A stretch of 64,000 nucleotides of DNA from Proteobacteria bacterium CG1_02_64_396 (GCA_001872725.1 MNWR01000057.1:1-64000), one strand, 5' to 3'; counted from the first letter of the stretch, positions 30,912 to 40,528 are shown. A program made the numbers and translations. The notes: generated by a model from the letters alone, not told the origin.

Positions 30912-31707
30912 GGCCATGCAGCATCAGCGCCCGCGCCTTGCCCTTGTATTGGGTGACCAACAGGTCGTAGGGCATGGCGGCGACATGGTCGCTGCCGATG
31001 ATCGGCAGGAAGTGGGACTCCCCCGCCTCGGGATCAAGCAGCCCAACCCCGAAGAGGGCCCCTCCGTCGGGGAGAGCCACCTCGAAGACCGTTTGGGTTT
31101 TGCCCGATCCGGCGGCCAGATTGCGGCGCACCGTCTCGATCCCCTGACGCAGACTGGGGAAGGTGGCCAGATCGACCACATCTTCGAAGTAGGGCATGGC
31201 GAACATGTAGTGGTAATCGGCCAGATCGTCATTGTCGACCGCGCCGCCAAAGGGTTGGGCTCCGGCGCCGGTTAAATCGCTCAAGGCGTGAACCAACGCC
31301 TGCCCTGGTTTAGCGACTGCCTGGCTTTGGGCGGCGAAATCCTCTTGTAGGTAGGCCCGCATCAGGTATTCGGGGTTCAGGGCCGAGACGGCGATTTTTT
31401 CACCCTGCGCCTTGAGGCCCACCTTCAGCACGGCTGCAAAACCGCGCAGGGGATCGTTTTTGGCAACCTGTTGCCAGGCGGGGGCGGTGACCACCACGAC
31501 CTCAAGCGCGGCGTCGCCACCGGGGTGGTACCGCCCCACCACGGTCAGCCCTGCCCCCTGCGCTGCGGCGGCGACCTGGTCGGCAGCCTGTTCGATGGGG
31601 GCGCTTAAGTTGCCCAGCGCCAAATAGGGGGACAGCTCATCCCCGGCCTGGGCCGCCCAGGGCAGGGCCATCACAGCCAGTACCAGCATGGTCATACGTC
31701 GCAACAT
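30907..31707 (-). CDS. Secreted host protein of unknown function, 3' end possibly cut by the prophage
   Basis: A 266-residue frame from ATG 31707 with GAGGAGGGG upstream and a signal peptide (MLRRMTMLVLAVMALPWAAQA). The mature part contains LTVVGRYHPGGDAALEVVVVT, VSALNPEYLMRAYLQED and AMPYDLLVTQYKGKARALML, a layout I associate with uncharacterised periplasmic proteins that usually run about 30 residues further. The stop (30907-30909) falls inside the predicted phage terminus, so the original C-terminus may lie beyond the prophage. Confidence 0.65.
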   Translation of the reverse strand: MLRRMTMLVLAVMALPWAAQAGDELSPYLALGNLSAPIEQAADQVAAAAQGAGLTVVGRYHPGGDAALEVVVVTAPAWQQVAKNDPLRGFAAVLKVGLKAQGEKIAVSALNPEYLMRAYLQEDFAAQSQAVAKPGQALVHALSDLTGAGAQPFGGAVDNDDLADYHYMFAMPYFEDVVDLATFPSLRQGIETVRRNLAAGSGKTQTVFEVALPDGGALFGVGLLDPEAGESHFLPIIGSDHVAAMPYDLLVTQYKGKARALMLHGL

Positions 31708-31908
31708 CTTCCCCTCCTCTTGTTTGTTTTGTGGTTGTCGCGGTTTGTGGTGGATAAGTGCAGTGCATCCATCGCCCCGCCCGCCAGTTTAGGAAGGGCT
31801 AACCCCTTGGGGATTCATAAAAACCAATGACCCGACAAAGGGGATTGATCGGGTTGAACATCGTTCTCAAGGTGGCGTCGAACGGGGTCCGAGCAGTGAG
31901 GAGCGATC

Positions 31909-33333
31909 ATGCCTATTCCCCCCATCGTTGTTGGATTCGGTTACGACCTGCGCTTGGGCGACAACCCCGCCTTGAGCGAGGCGCTGGCGGGCGGCGTGCC
32001 GGTGGTTCCGCTCTATGTGTGGTCCCCCGAAGAGGAGGCCCCCTTTGCCCCCGAGGGGGCGAGCCTGTGGTGGTTGGGGCAGTCGCTTCTGCGTTTGGAT
32101 GAGTCGCTGCGGGCGCGGGGGTCACGCTTGATCGTGCGCCGTGGCCCCGAGGGGGAGGCGCTACGTTCGGTGATTGCTGCAACCAAGGCCAAGGCGCTCT
32201 ATTGGAATGGGGGATTTGATCCTCCGGGCCGGGAGCGGGATGGTCGCTGGCTGGCGCAATGCGCCTCGCTGGGGGTCGAGGCCCGCTGCTTTCCCTACGA
32301 CGGTTTGGTTGACGCCCAGCAGATCCACACCCAAGGGGGCGATCCCTACCGACGTTTTGCCCCCTTCTTCAAGCGCTGGCGGCAAGAAGCCGACCCGGCG
32401 GTGGCGCCGTTGCCGATTCCCGAAACGATTCCGGCTCCCCAGCAGTGGCCCGAATCTGAGACGGCGGTGCAGGTGGGATTGGGAGAGTCCCCCTTTTGGG
32501 CCTCGGGGTTGGCGGCGCAGTGGCAGCCGGGGGAGGCGGGGGCGCATCAATTGTGGCGGCGGTTTTTGGCCGAGCGGATCGAGGGGTATGCCCAGTGGCG
32601 GGATCACCCCGGCGAGCAGGCGACCTCGCACCTGTCGCCCCACCTGCATTTCGGCGAGATCACCCTGAGGCAGTTGTGGTGGGACTTGCGGGGGATCGCC
32701 GGGGAGGGGGGTGAGCGGTTTCGCAGCGAGCTGGGGTGGAGGGCGTTCGGGCAGTACTGGCTGTACCACTTCCCTCACGCGCTGGGGCAATCTCAGGATC
32801 CCCGTCTTCATCGCTTCCCCTGGCGGCACGATCCCGAGGGTTTGGACGCCTGGCGACGCGGCGCCACCGGCTACCCCCTGGTCGATGCTGGAATGCGCGA
32901 AGCCTGGTCCAGCGGCTGGATGCACAACCGGGTGCGGATGGTGACCGCCTCGTTTTTGGTCAAACACCTACTGATCGACTGGCGCGAGGGAATGAACTGG
33001 TTCGCCCAGACCCTGGTGGATGCCGACCTGCCCAGCAACGTCTTGAATTGGCAGTGGGTGGCCGGGACCGGGAGCGAATCGCAACCCTTCTTTCGTATCT
33101 TCAACCCGGTGACTCAGTCGCGCCGCTTCGATGCCGGGGGGGTCTACCTGAAGCGCTGGCTGCCGGAATTGCGCGAGCTTCCGACGCAGTGGATCCATGC
33201 CCCGTGGGAGGCGCCCGAAACGGTGTTGCGGCAGGCGGGGGTGGTGTTGGGGGAGGATTACCCAGCCCCCATCGTGGAGCACTGGGCGGCGCGGGTGAGG
33301 GCGATGACGGCGTGGAGGGGGATGAAGGGGTGA
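31909..33333 (+). CDS. phrB: CPD photolyase / cryptochrome family
   Basis: A 474-residue protein from ATG 31909 with GAGGAG 6 nt upstream. The N-terminal antenna domain starts IVVGFGYDLRLGDNPAL (WFRRDLR in most relatives). The FAD domain is intact: TSHLSPHLHFGEIT, FGQYWLYHFP, FPWRHDPEGLDAWRRGATGYPLVDAGMREAWSSGWMHNRVRM, and NWQWVAGTGSESQPFFRIFNP. These match class I CPD photolyases, which repair UV dimers with light. It is a single gene divergent from the secreted-protein gene. Confidence 0.9.
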   Translation: MPIPPIVVGFGYDLRLGDNPALSEALAGGVPVVPLYVWSPEEEAPFAPEGASLWWLGQSLLRLDESLRARGSRLIVRRGPEGEALRSVIAATKAKALYWNGGFDPPGRERDGRWLAQCASLGVEARCFPYDGLVDAQQIHTQGGDPYRRFAPFFKRWRQEADPAVAPLPIPETIPAPQQWPESETAVQVGLGESPFWASGLAAQWQPGEAGAHQLWRRFLAERIEGYAQWRDHPGEQATSHLSPHLHFGEITLRQLWWDLRGIAGEGGERFRSELGWRAFGQYWLYHFPHALGQSQDPRLHRFPWRHDPEGLDAWRRGATGYPLVDAGMREAWSSGWMHNRVRMVTASFLVKHLLIDWREGMNWFAQTLVDADLPSNVLNWQWVAGTGSESQPFFRIFNPVTQSRRFDAGGVYLKRWLPELRELPTQWIHAPWEAPETVLRQAGVVLGEDYPAPIVEHWAARVRAMTAWRGMKG

Positions 33334-33385
33334 GGGTTGGTTTTGGCAGTCACATCGACCTGGTTGGACTCGCCCGCCAAAACCC

Positions 33386-36031
33386 TCAGCGGTGCAGCCT
33401 CTTCAAAACCTCTTCGGCAAGCGCCAAAACCTCGGGCGCCGCCCCCACCGGGGGTTGCCCACTTGCTGCCGCCCGCAACGCCAGAATGAAGGGTTGCAGG
33501 AAATCGGCGTGGGGGCTTTCGGTCATGAGGTCGGCGAGGGCAGGGCCAAGGCCAAAGCCATGGCAGTGCAGCGACAGATTTTCTTGGAAAAACGAGGTCC
33601 TTTGTCTCGTCATGCACGTCTGTACCAGAGACTCCAAGGATCGAGTGGCAAAATCCCGATTGCCAAGCCACAGATGAATTTTAACCAAATTGATCGCTTC
33701 GGATGGGTCATCTGGATTGGAGCCGGGAATATTCAACCAACCCCTATAATTTTGAGTAGCCTCTTGTTTTTTACCGGACAGGGCTTGGAGGTCGGCCAGC
33801 CTCAATAAGAGGTATCCGTTGCTTTTATCGAGCGAAAAAGCTTTCTTGAATGCTTCTTCCGCCTCCTGCCCACGTACCAAACAAACACCTAGCTCTGTCC
33901 ATAGGTATACATCATCTGGGTTGAGAGAAATTGCTTTGCGGATAGCTTTTTCTTTCCAGGGTTGTTGGGATGGGTGGGATGTTCTTTCGCCAAAAATTCT
34001 ATTGGTACGAAAGCAGTCTAAGGCGACTAAATAGGCATCGGGGTCGTTGCCGAAGCAATGTTCCATTTGCATAAATGCAGTTTGACTATTGGGAAGATCT
34101 GGAAAGAAATTCCCTTGAAAAACAGCTTTTTGCACGGTTGGCATGCCGTTGCGCCGTTTTTTCGAGAAGGGATCAGGGGATGTCCACATCCAGTCCTCCT
34201 CGACGTTTTCGAGAATGGCCTGGTAGTGCGACCTGGAAACCCCCGTGGTGCCTTCATCAGGTACTGAGCAGACAGAAATCTTGGTCTCGAAAGAGGGATC
34301 CGGTGAGGCATAGGGTGTTGTTTGGGCTTCATGGATCGTCGGTGATGCCATCTCTTCAGGGGGGGCTCCGGCTGTTCTTTCTGCAATCGCCTCCTTGTCT
34401 TCCAGCGACAACCCAATACATCCCGCCACCCCCTCGACCCACCGCTCCATCTCCTCCTCGTTTTGCGGGTGGGGGCATTGCCGCAGCTTGGTTTTTAGTG
34501 CCTCCAGTCGCCGCAAGTAATCGTCGGCATCGACGAAATGGCGGTCCTGCCCGGCCAAGTCAAAAAGGTCGGGCAATATCTTTTCCAGCCGCTGCCGGGC
34601 GGTGGCAAAAACGCGCCACTCCAGCCCCAACCCCTCTTCCCCCCCCAAGGCCGAGGCGACCGCCAACGAATATTCCAGCTGCGCCTGGGAATCGAGCTCC
34701 CCCGCCGCATGGCGGCGGGCGAGCAGGGCGGCGAGGTCGGTCAGCTCTTGCTTGCCGTACCACAACCGCATGAAGGCGATCAGCCAGCCCAGACGTTGCC
34801 GCACCCGGCGCGAGCCGTGGCGCATCAGGTACCAGATGTTGAAAAACCGCTCCGCCACCTGGTAACCGAAGCGTTTGCCCGCCTTAGAGGCAAGTTGGGC
34901 TTTCTCGATCAAACCCTCCTTTTCGAGGCGGGCCAGTTGCGGGGTGATGGTGGTGGGGGGGATGTGGGAGGACGCGGCCAGCTCTTTTACTCCGACCGGA
35001 TCCCAGTGCTCCATCAGGTGGGCCAGCAGTTTGCGCGGTTGTTCGGACAGCGCCTCCATTCGGGCCTTGTAGAGGGGGGTCATTAGGTCGAGCAGGCGGT
35101 GCAGGTCGGCCTGCACGTCGTCTTCCCCTCCAGCGGCGAACATCTCGTACAGCATGGTTGTGGTGCGGGGGTTGCCGCCCGAGAGGATGCGCAGCGACTG
35201 GAGCCGCTCCGGCTTGTCGTCCAGGGTGCGGCGCATCTCGGCCTCGGCCTCGGCGCCGACCCATCCCCGCCCCGCCCCGAAGCTGCGGGCCAGGGCCAGG
35301 ATCGCGGCGCGCATCTCCTCAGCGTTCAACGAACGCAGTTCGAGGGGGTGGAAAAAGTCGTGGAAGGCATGCTGGTACTGGGCGTGGAGCTCCAGGTGTT
35401 CGTAGCTGGCGCCGATCCAGAACAGCCCCGGTTGGTGCGACAGGGTGTTGCGCAGCCGCCAGAGCACGGTGGCCGAGCCGTCCTTTTTGCCGCTTTTTTC
35501 CCCCGCCGCCAGGTTGCCCAGCAGCAGGTCGCTGCTGTCGATCAGCAGCAGCAACCCCCGCCGGTGCGAGCCGATCCAGTCGGTCAACATGGCCAGCGCC
35601 AGCTCCTCGCGCTGTTCGGATTCCAGAGGGGCGAGCGCCGCGATTTGGGCGTCGAACAGGGCAAGCTCGTCCGCCGCGCCCCCTTCACGTTCCAGGGCGT
35701 CGGCCAGGGCGTCGAGGGTGTTGCGCCACAGGTCGTCGAGTCCCCGCACCGTGTATTGCTCCTCGGGGAAGATGAGGGGGAGCCAGTGGGCGCTCAGGTT
35801 GGGATCGTCGCGCACCGCCAGCGCCAAGCGTTGCAATAGGGTCGATTTGCCCATGCCGCGCGGCCCGACGACGAGCCGGTGTTGCGGCACCTTGGTGGGG
35901 GGGGTGTCTTGCAGCGCCTCGGTCAGCTCTTGGAGTTCGCGCCCGCGGGCGACGAAGATCGCCCGCAATTCGTCGTCGCCCCAAAGGTGGGGGTTGTATT
36001 TAAGGGCGGCGTTGAGGGGGGCGTCAGCCAT
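33386..36031 (-). CDS. STAND/AAA-type ATPase with winged helix and TPR-like C-terminus
   Basis: An 881-residue protein from ATG 36031, inside the last 8 bp of the upstream gene. The Walker A is GPRGMGKST (residues 56-64) and a Walker B-like LLLLIDSSD follows near 185. Residues about 365-430 are a winged helix (LLAHLMEHWDPVGVKELAASSHIPPTTITPQLARLEKEGLI). After a helical middle, the last 220 residues contain TPR-like pairs (LNPDDVYLWTELGVCL, SNGYLLLRLADLQALSGKKQEAT). This NTPase-plus-repeat layout is that of STAND sensors; the ligand and output are unknown. Confidence 0.75.
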   Translation of the reverse strand: MADAPLNAALKYNPHLWGDDELRAIFVARGRELQELTEALQDTPPTKVPQHRLVVGPRGMGKSTLLQRLALAVRDDPNLSAHWLPLIFPEEQYTVRGLDDLWRNTLDALADALEREGGAADELALFDAQIAALAPLESEQREELALAMLTDWIGSHRRGLLLLIDSSDLLLGNLAAGEKSGKKDGSATVLWRLRNTLSHQPGLFWIGASYEHLELHAQYQHAFHDFFHPLELRSLNAEEMRAAILALARSFGAGRGWVGAEAEAEMRRTLDDKPERLQSLRILSGGNPRTTTMLYEMFAAGGEDDVQADLHRLLDLMTPLYKARMEALSEQPRKLLAHLMEHWDPVGVKELAASSHIPPTTITPQLARLEKEGLIEKAQLASKAGKRFGYQVAERFFNIWYLMRHGSRRVRQRLGWLIAFMRLWYGKQELTDLAALLARRHAAGELDSQAQLEYSLAVASALGGEEGLGLEWRVFATARQRLEKILPDLFDLAGQDRHFVDADDYLRRLEALKTKLRQCPHPQNEEEMERWVEGVAGCIGLSLEDKEAIAERTAGAPPEEMASPTIHEAQTTPYASPDPSFETKISVCSVPDEGTTGVSRSHYQAILENVEEDWMWTSPDPFSKKRRNGMPTVQKAVFQGNFFPDLPNSQTAFMQMEHCFGNDPDAYLVALDCFRTNRIFGERTSHPSQQPWKEKAIRKAISLNPDDVYLWTELGVCLVRGQEAEEAFKKAFSLDKSNGYLLLRLADLQALSGKKQEATQNYRGWLNIPGSNPDDPSEAINLVKIHLWLGNRDFATRSLESLVQTCMTRQRTSFFQENLSLHCHGFGLGPALADLMTESPHADFLQPFILALRAAASGQPPVGAAPEVLALAEEVLKRLHR

Positions 36032-37190
36032 GGTTGGCCTTCCAGTAGTCGCGCAGCAAAAACGAAAGAAAGGCATATCGCCCCCCGTTTTGACCGAGAT
36101 AGCCCTGTTCTTCAAGGTAGATCAGGGTCTCCTCCAGCCGAGTTTCGCGCCGGTCGGGATCGGCTTCGAGACGGCCCAGACGGGCCCCCAGTTGGGGGCG
36201 GGTCACCCCGGCATCGCTGTTGGCGGCGTAGCGCAGCACCGCCAAGACGAAGTCGCGGCGGGGTTGCGGCAGATCGAGCAGGCGCTGGTACCAGTGCACG
36301 AAACAGGAGCGTTTGCCGGCCAGCTCGCCGTAACCAAGCTCGATGTCGTCGGAATTCAATACCCCCTTGTGGTCGAGACGGCGCAGACCGGCTTTCATCG
36401 CCTCGTCGAGCAGCAGGTTTAGGTAGTAGGGGGAAAGCCAGCCGGTGCGGTCGCAGAGGTGGTCGAGGGTGGCGGTTGTGGCTTGCCATCCCTCGCGGCT
36501 CGAAAAAGTCGCCGCCATAGCCAGGGCCGAGCGGCGGGTGAAGGGCTGCAAAACATAGTCGTAGCAGTCGTTCATTAAGGTGGTCAGGCGGTGACGTTCG
36601 AGCAGTTCAGCCAGCCCGATGGAGCCGGTGAAGACAAAGCGGCAAGCGAGCCCCGACTGCTGCCGCCAGGAGCGCAACCAGCCCAGCGTCAGCGCTGCCT
36701 CGTGGAGATCGTGTGTGATGAGTCTGTCGAGAAAGACGGTGAATTCGTCGATGAGGATCAGCAGCGGTTGGGGGGCGAGACGGTGTTGAACGCGGTTGGC
36801 GGCGGATTGCCAGGGGGTGGCGGCGTTGGGATTGAGTTCGAGAGATACCCCCGCAACCCCGACTTTGTGGATGTGGCGTTGAACCCAGGTGGTGGCCTGG
36901 TCGCGCCAGTCGGCAAGATGCCGTTGGATCGAAGCCTCGGGAAAAGCCCGGTCGAGCCGGTCGATGAGGCGGGCGACCCGGTCGATCCCTTGCAGATCGA
37001 CATATCCGGCCAGCAGGCCATGGTCGGTCGCCTGCTCCGTCATCCGCTTGAGGATCGACGATTTGCCCAGGCGGCGTGGTCCGGTCAGGGCGACATGGTT
37101 TTTCTGGAGTGCCGACCAGAGGTCGTCCAGCTCGGCCTCCCGGTCGAAGAAGTCTTCGCCGGTGGCGATGTTGCCTAAGCAAAGGGTCAT
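36024..37190 (-). CDS. AAA/STAND ATPase, partner of the downstream 881-residue ATPase
   Basis: A 388-residue protein from ATG 37190 with AAAGGAGG upstream. Walker A is GPRRLGKSS (37-45) and Walker B is LLILIDEF (143-150). It follows the archaeal-type ATPase family (FFDREAELDDLWSAL at the N-terminus, RFVFTGSIGLAELL after Walker B) with a C-terminal winged helix (GVTRPQLGARLGRLEADPDRRETRLEETLIYLEEQGYL). It overlaps the next gene by 8 bp, so the two ATPases are made together, probably as a complex. Confidence 0.75.
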   Translation of the reverse strand: MTLCLGNIATGEDFFDREAELDDLWSALQKNHVALTGPRRLGKSSILKRMTEQATDHGLLAGYVDLQGIDRVARLIDRLDRAFPEASIQRHLADWRDQATTWVQRHIHKVGVAGVSLELNPNAATPWQSAANRVQHRLAPQPLLILIDEFTVFLDRLITHDLHEAALTLGWLRSWRQQSGLACRFVFTGSIGLAELLERHRLTTLMNDCYDYVLQPFTRRSALAMAATFSSREGWQATTATLDHLCDRTGWLSPYYLNLLLDEAMKAGLRRLDHKGVLNSDDIELGYGELAGKRSCFVHWYQRLLDLPQPRRDFVLAVLRYAANSDAGVTRPQLGARLGRLEADPDRRETRLEETLIYLEEQGYLGQNGGRYAFLSFLLRDYWKANHG

Positions 37191-37226
37191 ACCCGCCTCC
37201 TTTCAGGTGAATAAAGAGGGGACTAG

Positions 37227-37258
37227 ATTAATACGAATTCGAATTAATACAAGTTTGA
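37227..37258. repeat. Two tandem 16-bp AT-rich repeats before the ATPase operon
   Basis: ATTAATACGAATTCGA (37227-37242) and ATTAATACAAGTTTGA (37243-37258) lie 37 bp upstream of the ATPase start in an otherwise GC-rich genome. They are suited to be a promoter with an operator. No precise -35/-10 pair could be fixed. Confidence 0.7.
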
Positions 37259-37325
37259 ATTTATCTGCACCAAGAGCGAAGGGCCAGGGGCGATGGAGTT
37301 CCTTCCGCGCCCCGATGTCGATGTG

Positions 37326-38852
37326 TTAAGGGCGTCTTGCCCCCACCCCCTCCGGTCTCTTCATCAACAGCAGCAGCGGCATCACCGCCACCGTCAGCAC
37401 CCCCATCAGCAGAAAGTCGTTGGTGTAGCCGATCATCGCAGCCTGACGGTTGATCTCTAGGTCGATCATCGCCAGCCCCGCGGGGGAATCGATGCCCCAC
37501 GGGGGGGGGAGCAGGGGGGCTTGGGCCAGGGGGTTGAAGGGGGTGACGAAGGCGCCGAGCTCGGCGTGGTTGATCTGCACGCTACGACTGAAGACCACCA
37601 TGATGATCGAAATCCCGATGCTCGATCCGATGTTCCGAATCAGGTTGAACAGCCCCGCCGCTTCGGTCCGCAGCGGTGGCGGCAGGGTGGCGAAGGCGAT
37701 GGTTTGCAGCGGCACGAAGATGAATCCCAGCCCCAAACCCTGCACCACCCCGGTCCAGATGAGCGGCCCCATGCCGATCTCAAGGTTGAAATACGACATC
37801 TCCCACAGCGACTCCGAGACGAAGCCAAAGCCGATGGCGATCAAGATGCGCGGGTCGTATTTGCCGACCAAACGGCCTACCAGCGCCATCGAGAACATCG
37901 AGCCCAGCCCCCGCGGCACCATCACCAGCCCCGTATCCACCACCGGGTAGTGCATCAGGTTCATCAGGTAGGGGGGGAGCAGGGCCATGGTCGCCAGCAA
38001 CACCACCCCCATGATGAACATGAAGGTCATCCCGGTCAGGAAGTTGCGGTCGGAGAACAGCACCGGGGAAATGAACGGGTTCCGGGTCGTCATTGAGTGG
38101 ACGGCAAACAGATAAAAACCCATCCCCGCTAAAATCGCCTCGGTCAAAATCTCGTTGGAGCTCAGCCAGTCGTGCCCCTGCCCCCGGTCGAGCATCAGCT
38201 GCAGGCTGGCGATCCCCAGGCTCAAGGTTAAAAAGCCGAAGCGGTCGAAGGGGCGATCCCCCTTGGGGGTTTCGGGGACGAAAGTGGCGATGAGGAACAG
38301 CGCCAGCAATCCAAAGGGGAGGTTGATGAAAAAGACCCACTGCCATTCGAGCCACTCGGTGATGTACCCCCCCAGGGTCGGCCCCAGAATCGGCCCCACC
38401 ATCACCCCGACCCCGAACATCGCCATCGCTTGGCCATGTTTTTCTTTGGGGTAGGTGTCGAAGAGGATCGCCTGCGACAGCGGCACCAAAGGCGCCCCGG
38501 CGATCCCCTGAATAATGCGGAAGAGGACGATTTCGGGCAGGTTGGTGGCCAAACCGCAGGCGACCGAGGCCAGGGTGAACAGCGCCACGGCGATGAGAAA
38601 GAGCCGCTTGCGCCCGATCTTCATCGCCATCCAGCCGGTGGGGGGGATCATCACCGCCGAGGCGACGATGTACGAAGTCAGCACCCAGGCGATCTGATCC
38701 TGGGTGGCCGACAACGTCCCCATCATGTGGGGCAGCGCCACGTTGACAATGGTGGTGTCGAGGATGACCAGGATGGTCGCCAGCATCACTGCCGCCGCAA
38801 TCAGGCCACGATGCTGCTTTTCACCCATCCGCTCGACGGCGGCTGCGTTCAT
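37326..38852 (-). CDS. emrB: Multidrug efflux permease, EmrB/QacA (DHA2) family
   Basis: A 508-residue membrane protein from ATG 38852, overlapping emrA as ATGA. It has the 14-helix DHA2 layout with family motifs: VNVALPHMMGTLSATQDQIAWVLTSYIVASAV, GWMAMKIGRKRLF (motif A), GVGVMVGPILGPTLGGYI (motif C). It exports hydrophobic toxicants by proton antiport and should work with EmrA and an outer-membrane TolC not encoded here. The operon runs marR-emrA-emrB. Confidence 0.9.
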   Translation of the reverse strand: MNAAAVERMGEKQHRGLIAAAVMLATILVILDTTIVNVALPHMMGTLSATQDQIAWVLTSYIVASAVMIPPTGWMAMKIGRKRLFLIAVALFTLASVACGLATNLPEIVLFRIIQGIAGAPLVPLSQAILFDTYPKEKHGQAMAMFGVGVMVGPILGPTLGGYITEWLEWQWVFFINLPFGLLALFLIATFVPETPKGDRPFDRFGFLTLSLGIASLQLMLDRGQGHDWLSSNEILTEAILAGMGFYLFAVHSMTTRNPFISPVLFSDRNFLTGMTFMFIMGVVLLATMALLPPYLMNLMHYPVVDTGLVMVPRGLGSMFSMALVGRLVGKYDPRILIAIGFGFVSESLWEMSYFNLEIGMGPLIWTGVVQGLGLGFIFVPLQTIAFATLPPPLRTEAAGLFNLIRNIGSSIGISIIMVVFSRSVQINHAELGAFVTPFNPLAQAPLLPPPWGIDSPAGLAMIDLEINRQAAMIGYTNDFLLMGVLTVAVMPLLLLMKRPEGVGARRP

Positions 38853-39925
38853 GGCGCGTCGGTATGGATGGTCACGTTGACGCTCAGACCGGCCCGCAGC
38901 GTGGGGGCGTTGGGGTTAGCCTCAAGCTCCAGGCGAACCGGCACCCGCTGCACCACCTTGACCCAGTTGCCGCTGGCGTTTTGCGAGGGGAGCAATGAGA
39001 ACTCGGCACCGGTGGCGGGGCTGACGCTGGCGACCTTGGCCCTCCAGATGTGGCTGGGGTAGGCGTCGATTTCGATCTGCGCCTCTTGGCCGATCTTCAG
39101 CCGCTCCAGCTGAGTCTCTTTCAGGTTGGCCTCAACATAGTGCTGGGGCGACACCAGAGCGAAGAGGCGCTCCCCGGTTTTGACATATCCCCCCGGTTGC
39201 ACCGGGAGGGGACCAACCTCGCCGCTCATGGGGGCGAAGATCTTGGCGTGGCTCAGGTTCAGCATGGCGTGGTCGAGCGTCGCCTGGGCCTGCCGATACA
39301 GCGGGCTGTTTTCAACCGCTTGATCGGGGACGATCCCCATCTGGGCGCGGATGCGGGCCAAATCCTGCTGCAAAGCCGAAACCTTAGATTTGGCTCCGTC
39401 CACGTTGTGACGCGCCTCGTCAAGCGACGAGGCGGCCAAAGCCTGGCTGCTGGCCAGAGGTTTGCGCCGCTCGAACTCCCGTTCGAAGAAGGCCAGATCG
39501 GCCCGGGCCCGCTCCAGGTCGGCCTCGATGCGGTGGTAGTAGGCTTTAAGGGCGGTCACCGTGTCGCGCACCGAATTCAGTCGAGCCTGAGCCTCGCGCA
39601 CCGCAATGCGCAGCGAGGTTTCGCTCAAGGTCAGCAGCAACTGCCCCTGCTCGACCCGGTCGTGCTCCCCCACCAAAACCGCGTCGACCCGACCGTCGAT
39701 GTCGGTCGAGACGAAGACCCGGTCCGCCTTGAGGTAGGCATCGTCGGTGGTAATGGTGCTCATCGCCTCGAAGTAGAGGCGGGCGCCGAACAGGGCGAGC
39801 AGCAGCGGCACTCCGAGCATCAAAACGCGGCGCAGCCCCTTTTTTTGCGGGGGGATCGCTGCGTCGGGTGGGGTGGCTCCGGCTTGGGGGCGCTCATGGC
39901 TTGGAGGATCCTTGCTCGTCGGCAA
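38849..39925 (-). CDS. emrA: Membrane-fusion protein EmrA
   Basis: Up to 358 residues. The N-terminal start is uncertain: TTG 39925 overlaps marR by 32 bp, and an internal ATG 39820 (MLGVPLLLALFG) begins just at the membrane anchor. A single TM helix (RRVLMLGVPLLLALFGARLYF) is followed by the HlyD layout: ITTDDAYLKADRVFVSTDIDGRVDAVLV, a long coiled coil, and IFAPMSGEVGPLPVQPGGYV. It links EmrB to an outer-membrane channel. Confidence 0.85.
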   Translation of the reverse strand: MPTSKDPPSHERPQAGATPPDAAIPPQKKGLRRVLMLGVPLLLALFGARLYFEAMSTITTDDAYLKADRVFVSTDIDGRVDAVLVGEHDRVEQGQLLLTLSETSLRIAVREAQARLNSVRDTVTALKAYYHRIEADLERARADLAFFEREFERRKPLASSQALAASSLDEARHNVDGAKSKVSALQQDLARIRAQMGIVPDQAVENSPLYRQAQATLDHAMLNLSHAKIFAPMSGEVGPLPVQPGGYVKTGERLFALVSPQHYVEANLKETQLERLKIGQEAQIEIDAYPSHIWRAKVASVSPATGAEFSLLPSQNASGNWVKVVQRVPVRLELEANPNAPTLRAGLSVNVTIHTDAP

Positions 39926-40379
39926 CGCAGCAGGGGGTGGGTTGCACGCGCTGGAGGTTGTTCTTCATCAGGGTCAGGGTGTCGAGCAACGTTTCGATCT
40001 GTTCGGGGGACATTCCCGCGGTGACCTCGGCCCGGACTTCGGCGGCGACCGATTGCATCTGGGCGAAGATGGGGGCGACCTTGTCGGTGAGAAAGAGCAG
40101 GTTGGCCCGCCGGTCGCCAGGGTGGGGACGGCGCTCGACCCAGCCGGCCCCCTCCAACCGGTCGATGTGGCGGGCCAGGGTGATCGGCTCGATCTCCAAC
40201 AGCTCGGACAGCGCCTTTTGGGTGATCCCTTCGCAGCGGTAGAGATGGACGATCACCTGCCATTGGGCACGCGTCATCCCCAGCGCTTGGGCCCGTTGGT
40301 CAAACCGTTTGCGGAACAGGCGGGTGGCGTCGGCCAGCAAAAAACCGAGGGAGCGCGAGAGGTCAGGGGTGGATTTCAT
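39894..40379 (-). CDS. MarR-family regulator of the emr operon
   Basis: A 161-residue protein from ATG 40379 (MKSTPDLSRSLGFLL). It has the MarR winged helix: GMTRAQWQVIVHLYRCEGITQKALSELLEIEPITLARHIDRLEGAGWVERRPHPGDRRANLLFLTDKV (in parts: QKALSELLEIEPITLARHID, then RRPHPGDRRAN). It is first in the operon, so it probably represses itself and emrAB until a drug binds. Confidence 0.9.
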   Translation of the reverse strand: MKSTPDLSRSLGFLLADATRLFRKRFDQRAQALGMTRAQWQVIVHLYRCEGITQKALSELLEIEPITLARHIDRLEGAGWVERRPHPGDRRANLLFLTDKVAPIFAQMQSVAAEVRAEVTAGMSPEQIETLLDTLTLMKNNLQRVQPTPCCVADEQGSSKP

Positions 40380-40390
40380 GGGGCGGGATC

Positions 40391-40423
40391 ATGCTCGCCA
40401 AGATTATGGTAAGCAAGCTCATG
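40391..40423 (-). promoter_or_regulatory. Possible marR-emr promoter and operator
   Basis: On the minus strand a CATAAT -10-like box (plus-strand 40403-40408, ATTATG) lies about 25 bp before the marR ATG within an imperfect inverted repeat (CATGAGCTTGC .. GCGAGCATG). The position suits autorepression. No good -35 is visible. Confidence 0.35.
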
Positions 40424-40528
40424 AACCGGGGGCGCAAGCGCAAGGGCATCACTAAAAACCGGCAAAGATGCCCGGCAAGAGCCGGAAACGTGCGCACCCC
40501 GGCCGCAAGTGACCGAAATGACAGCGCA

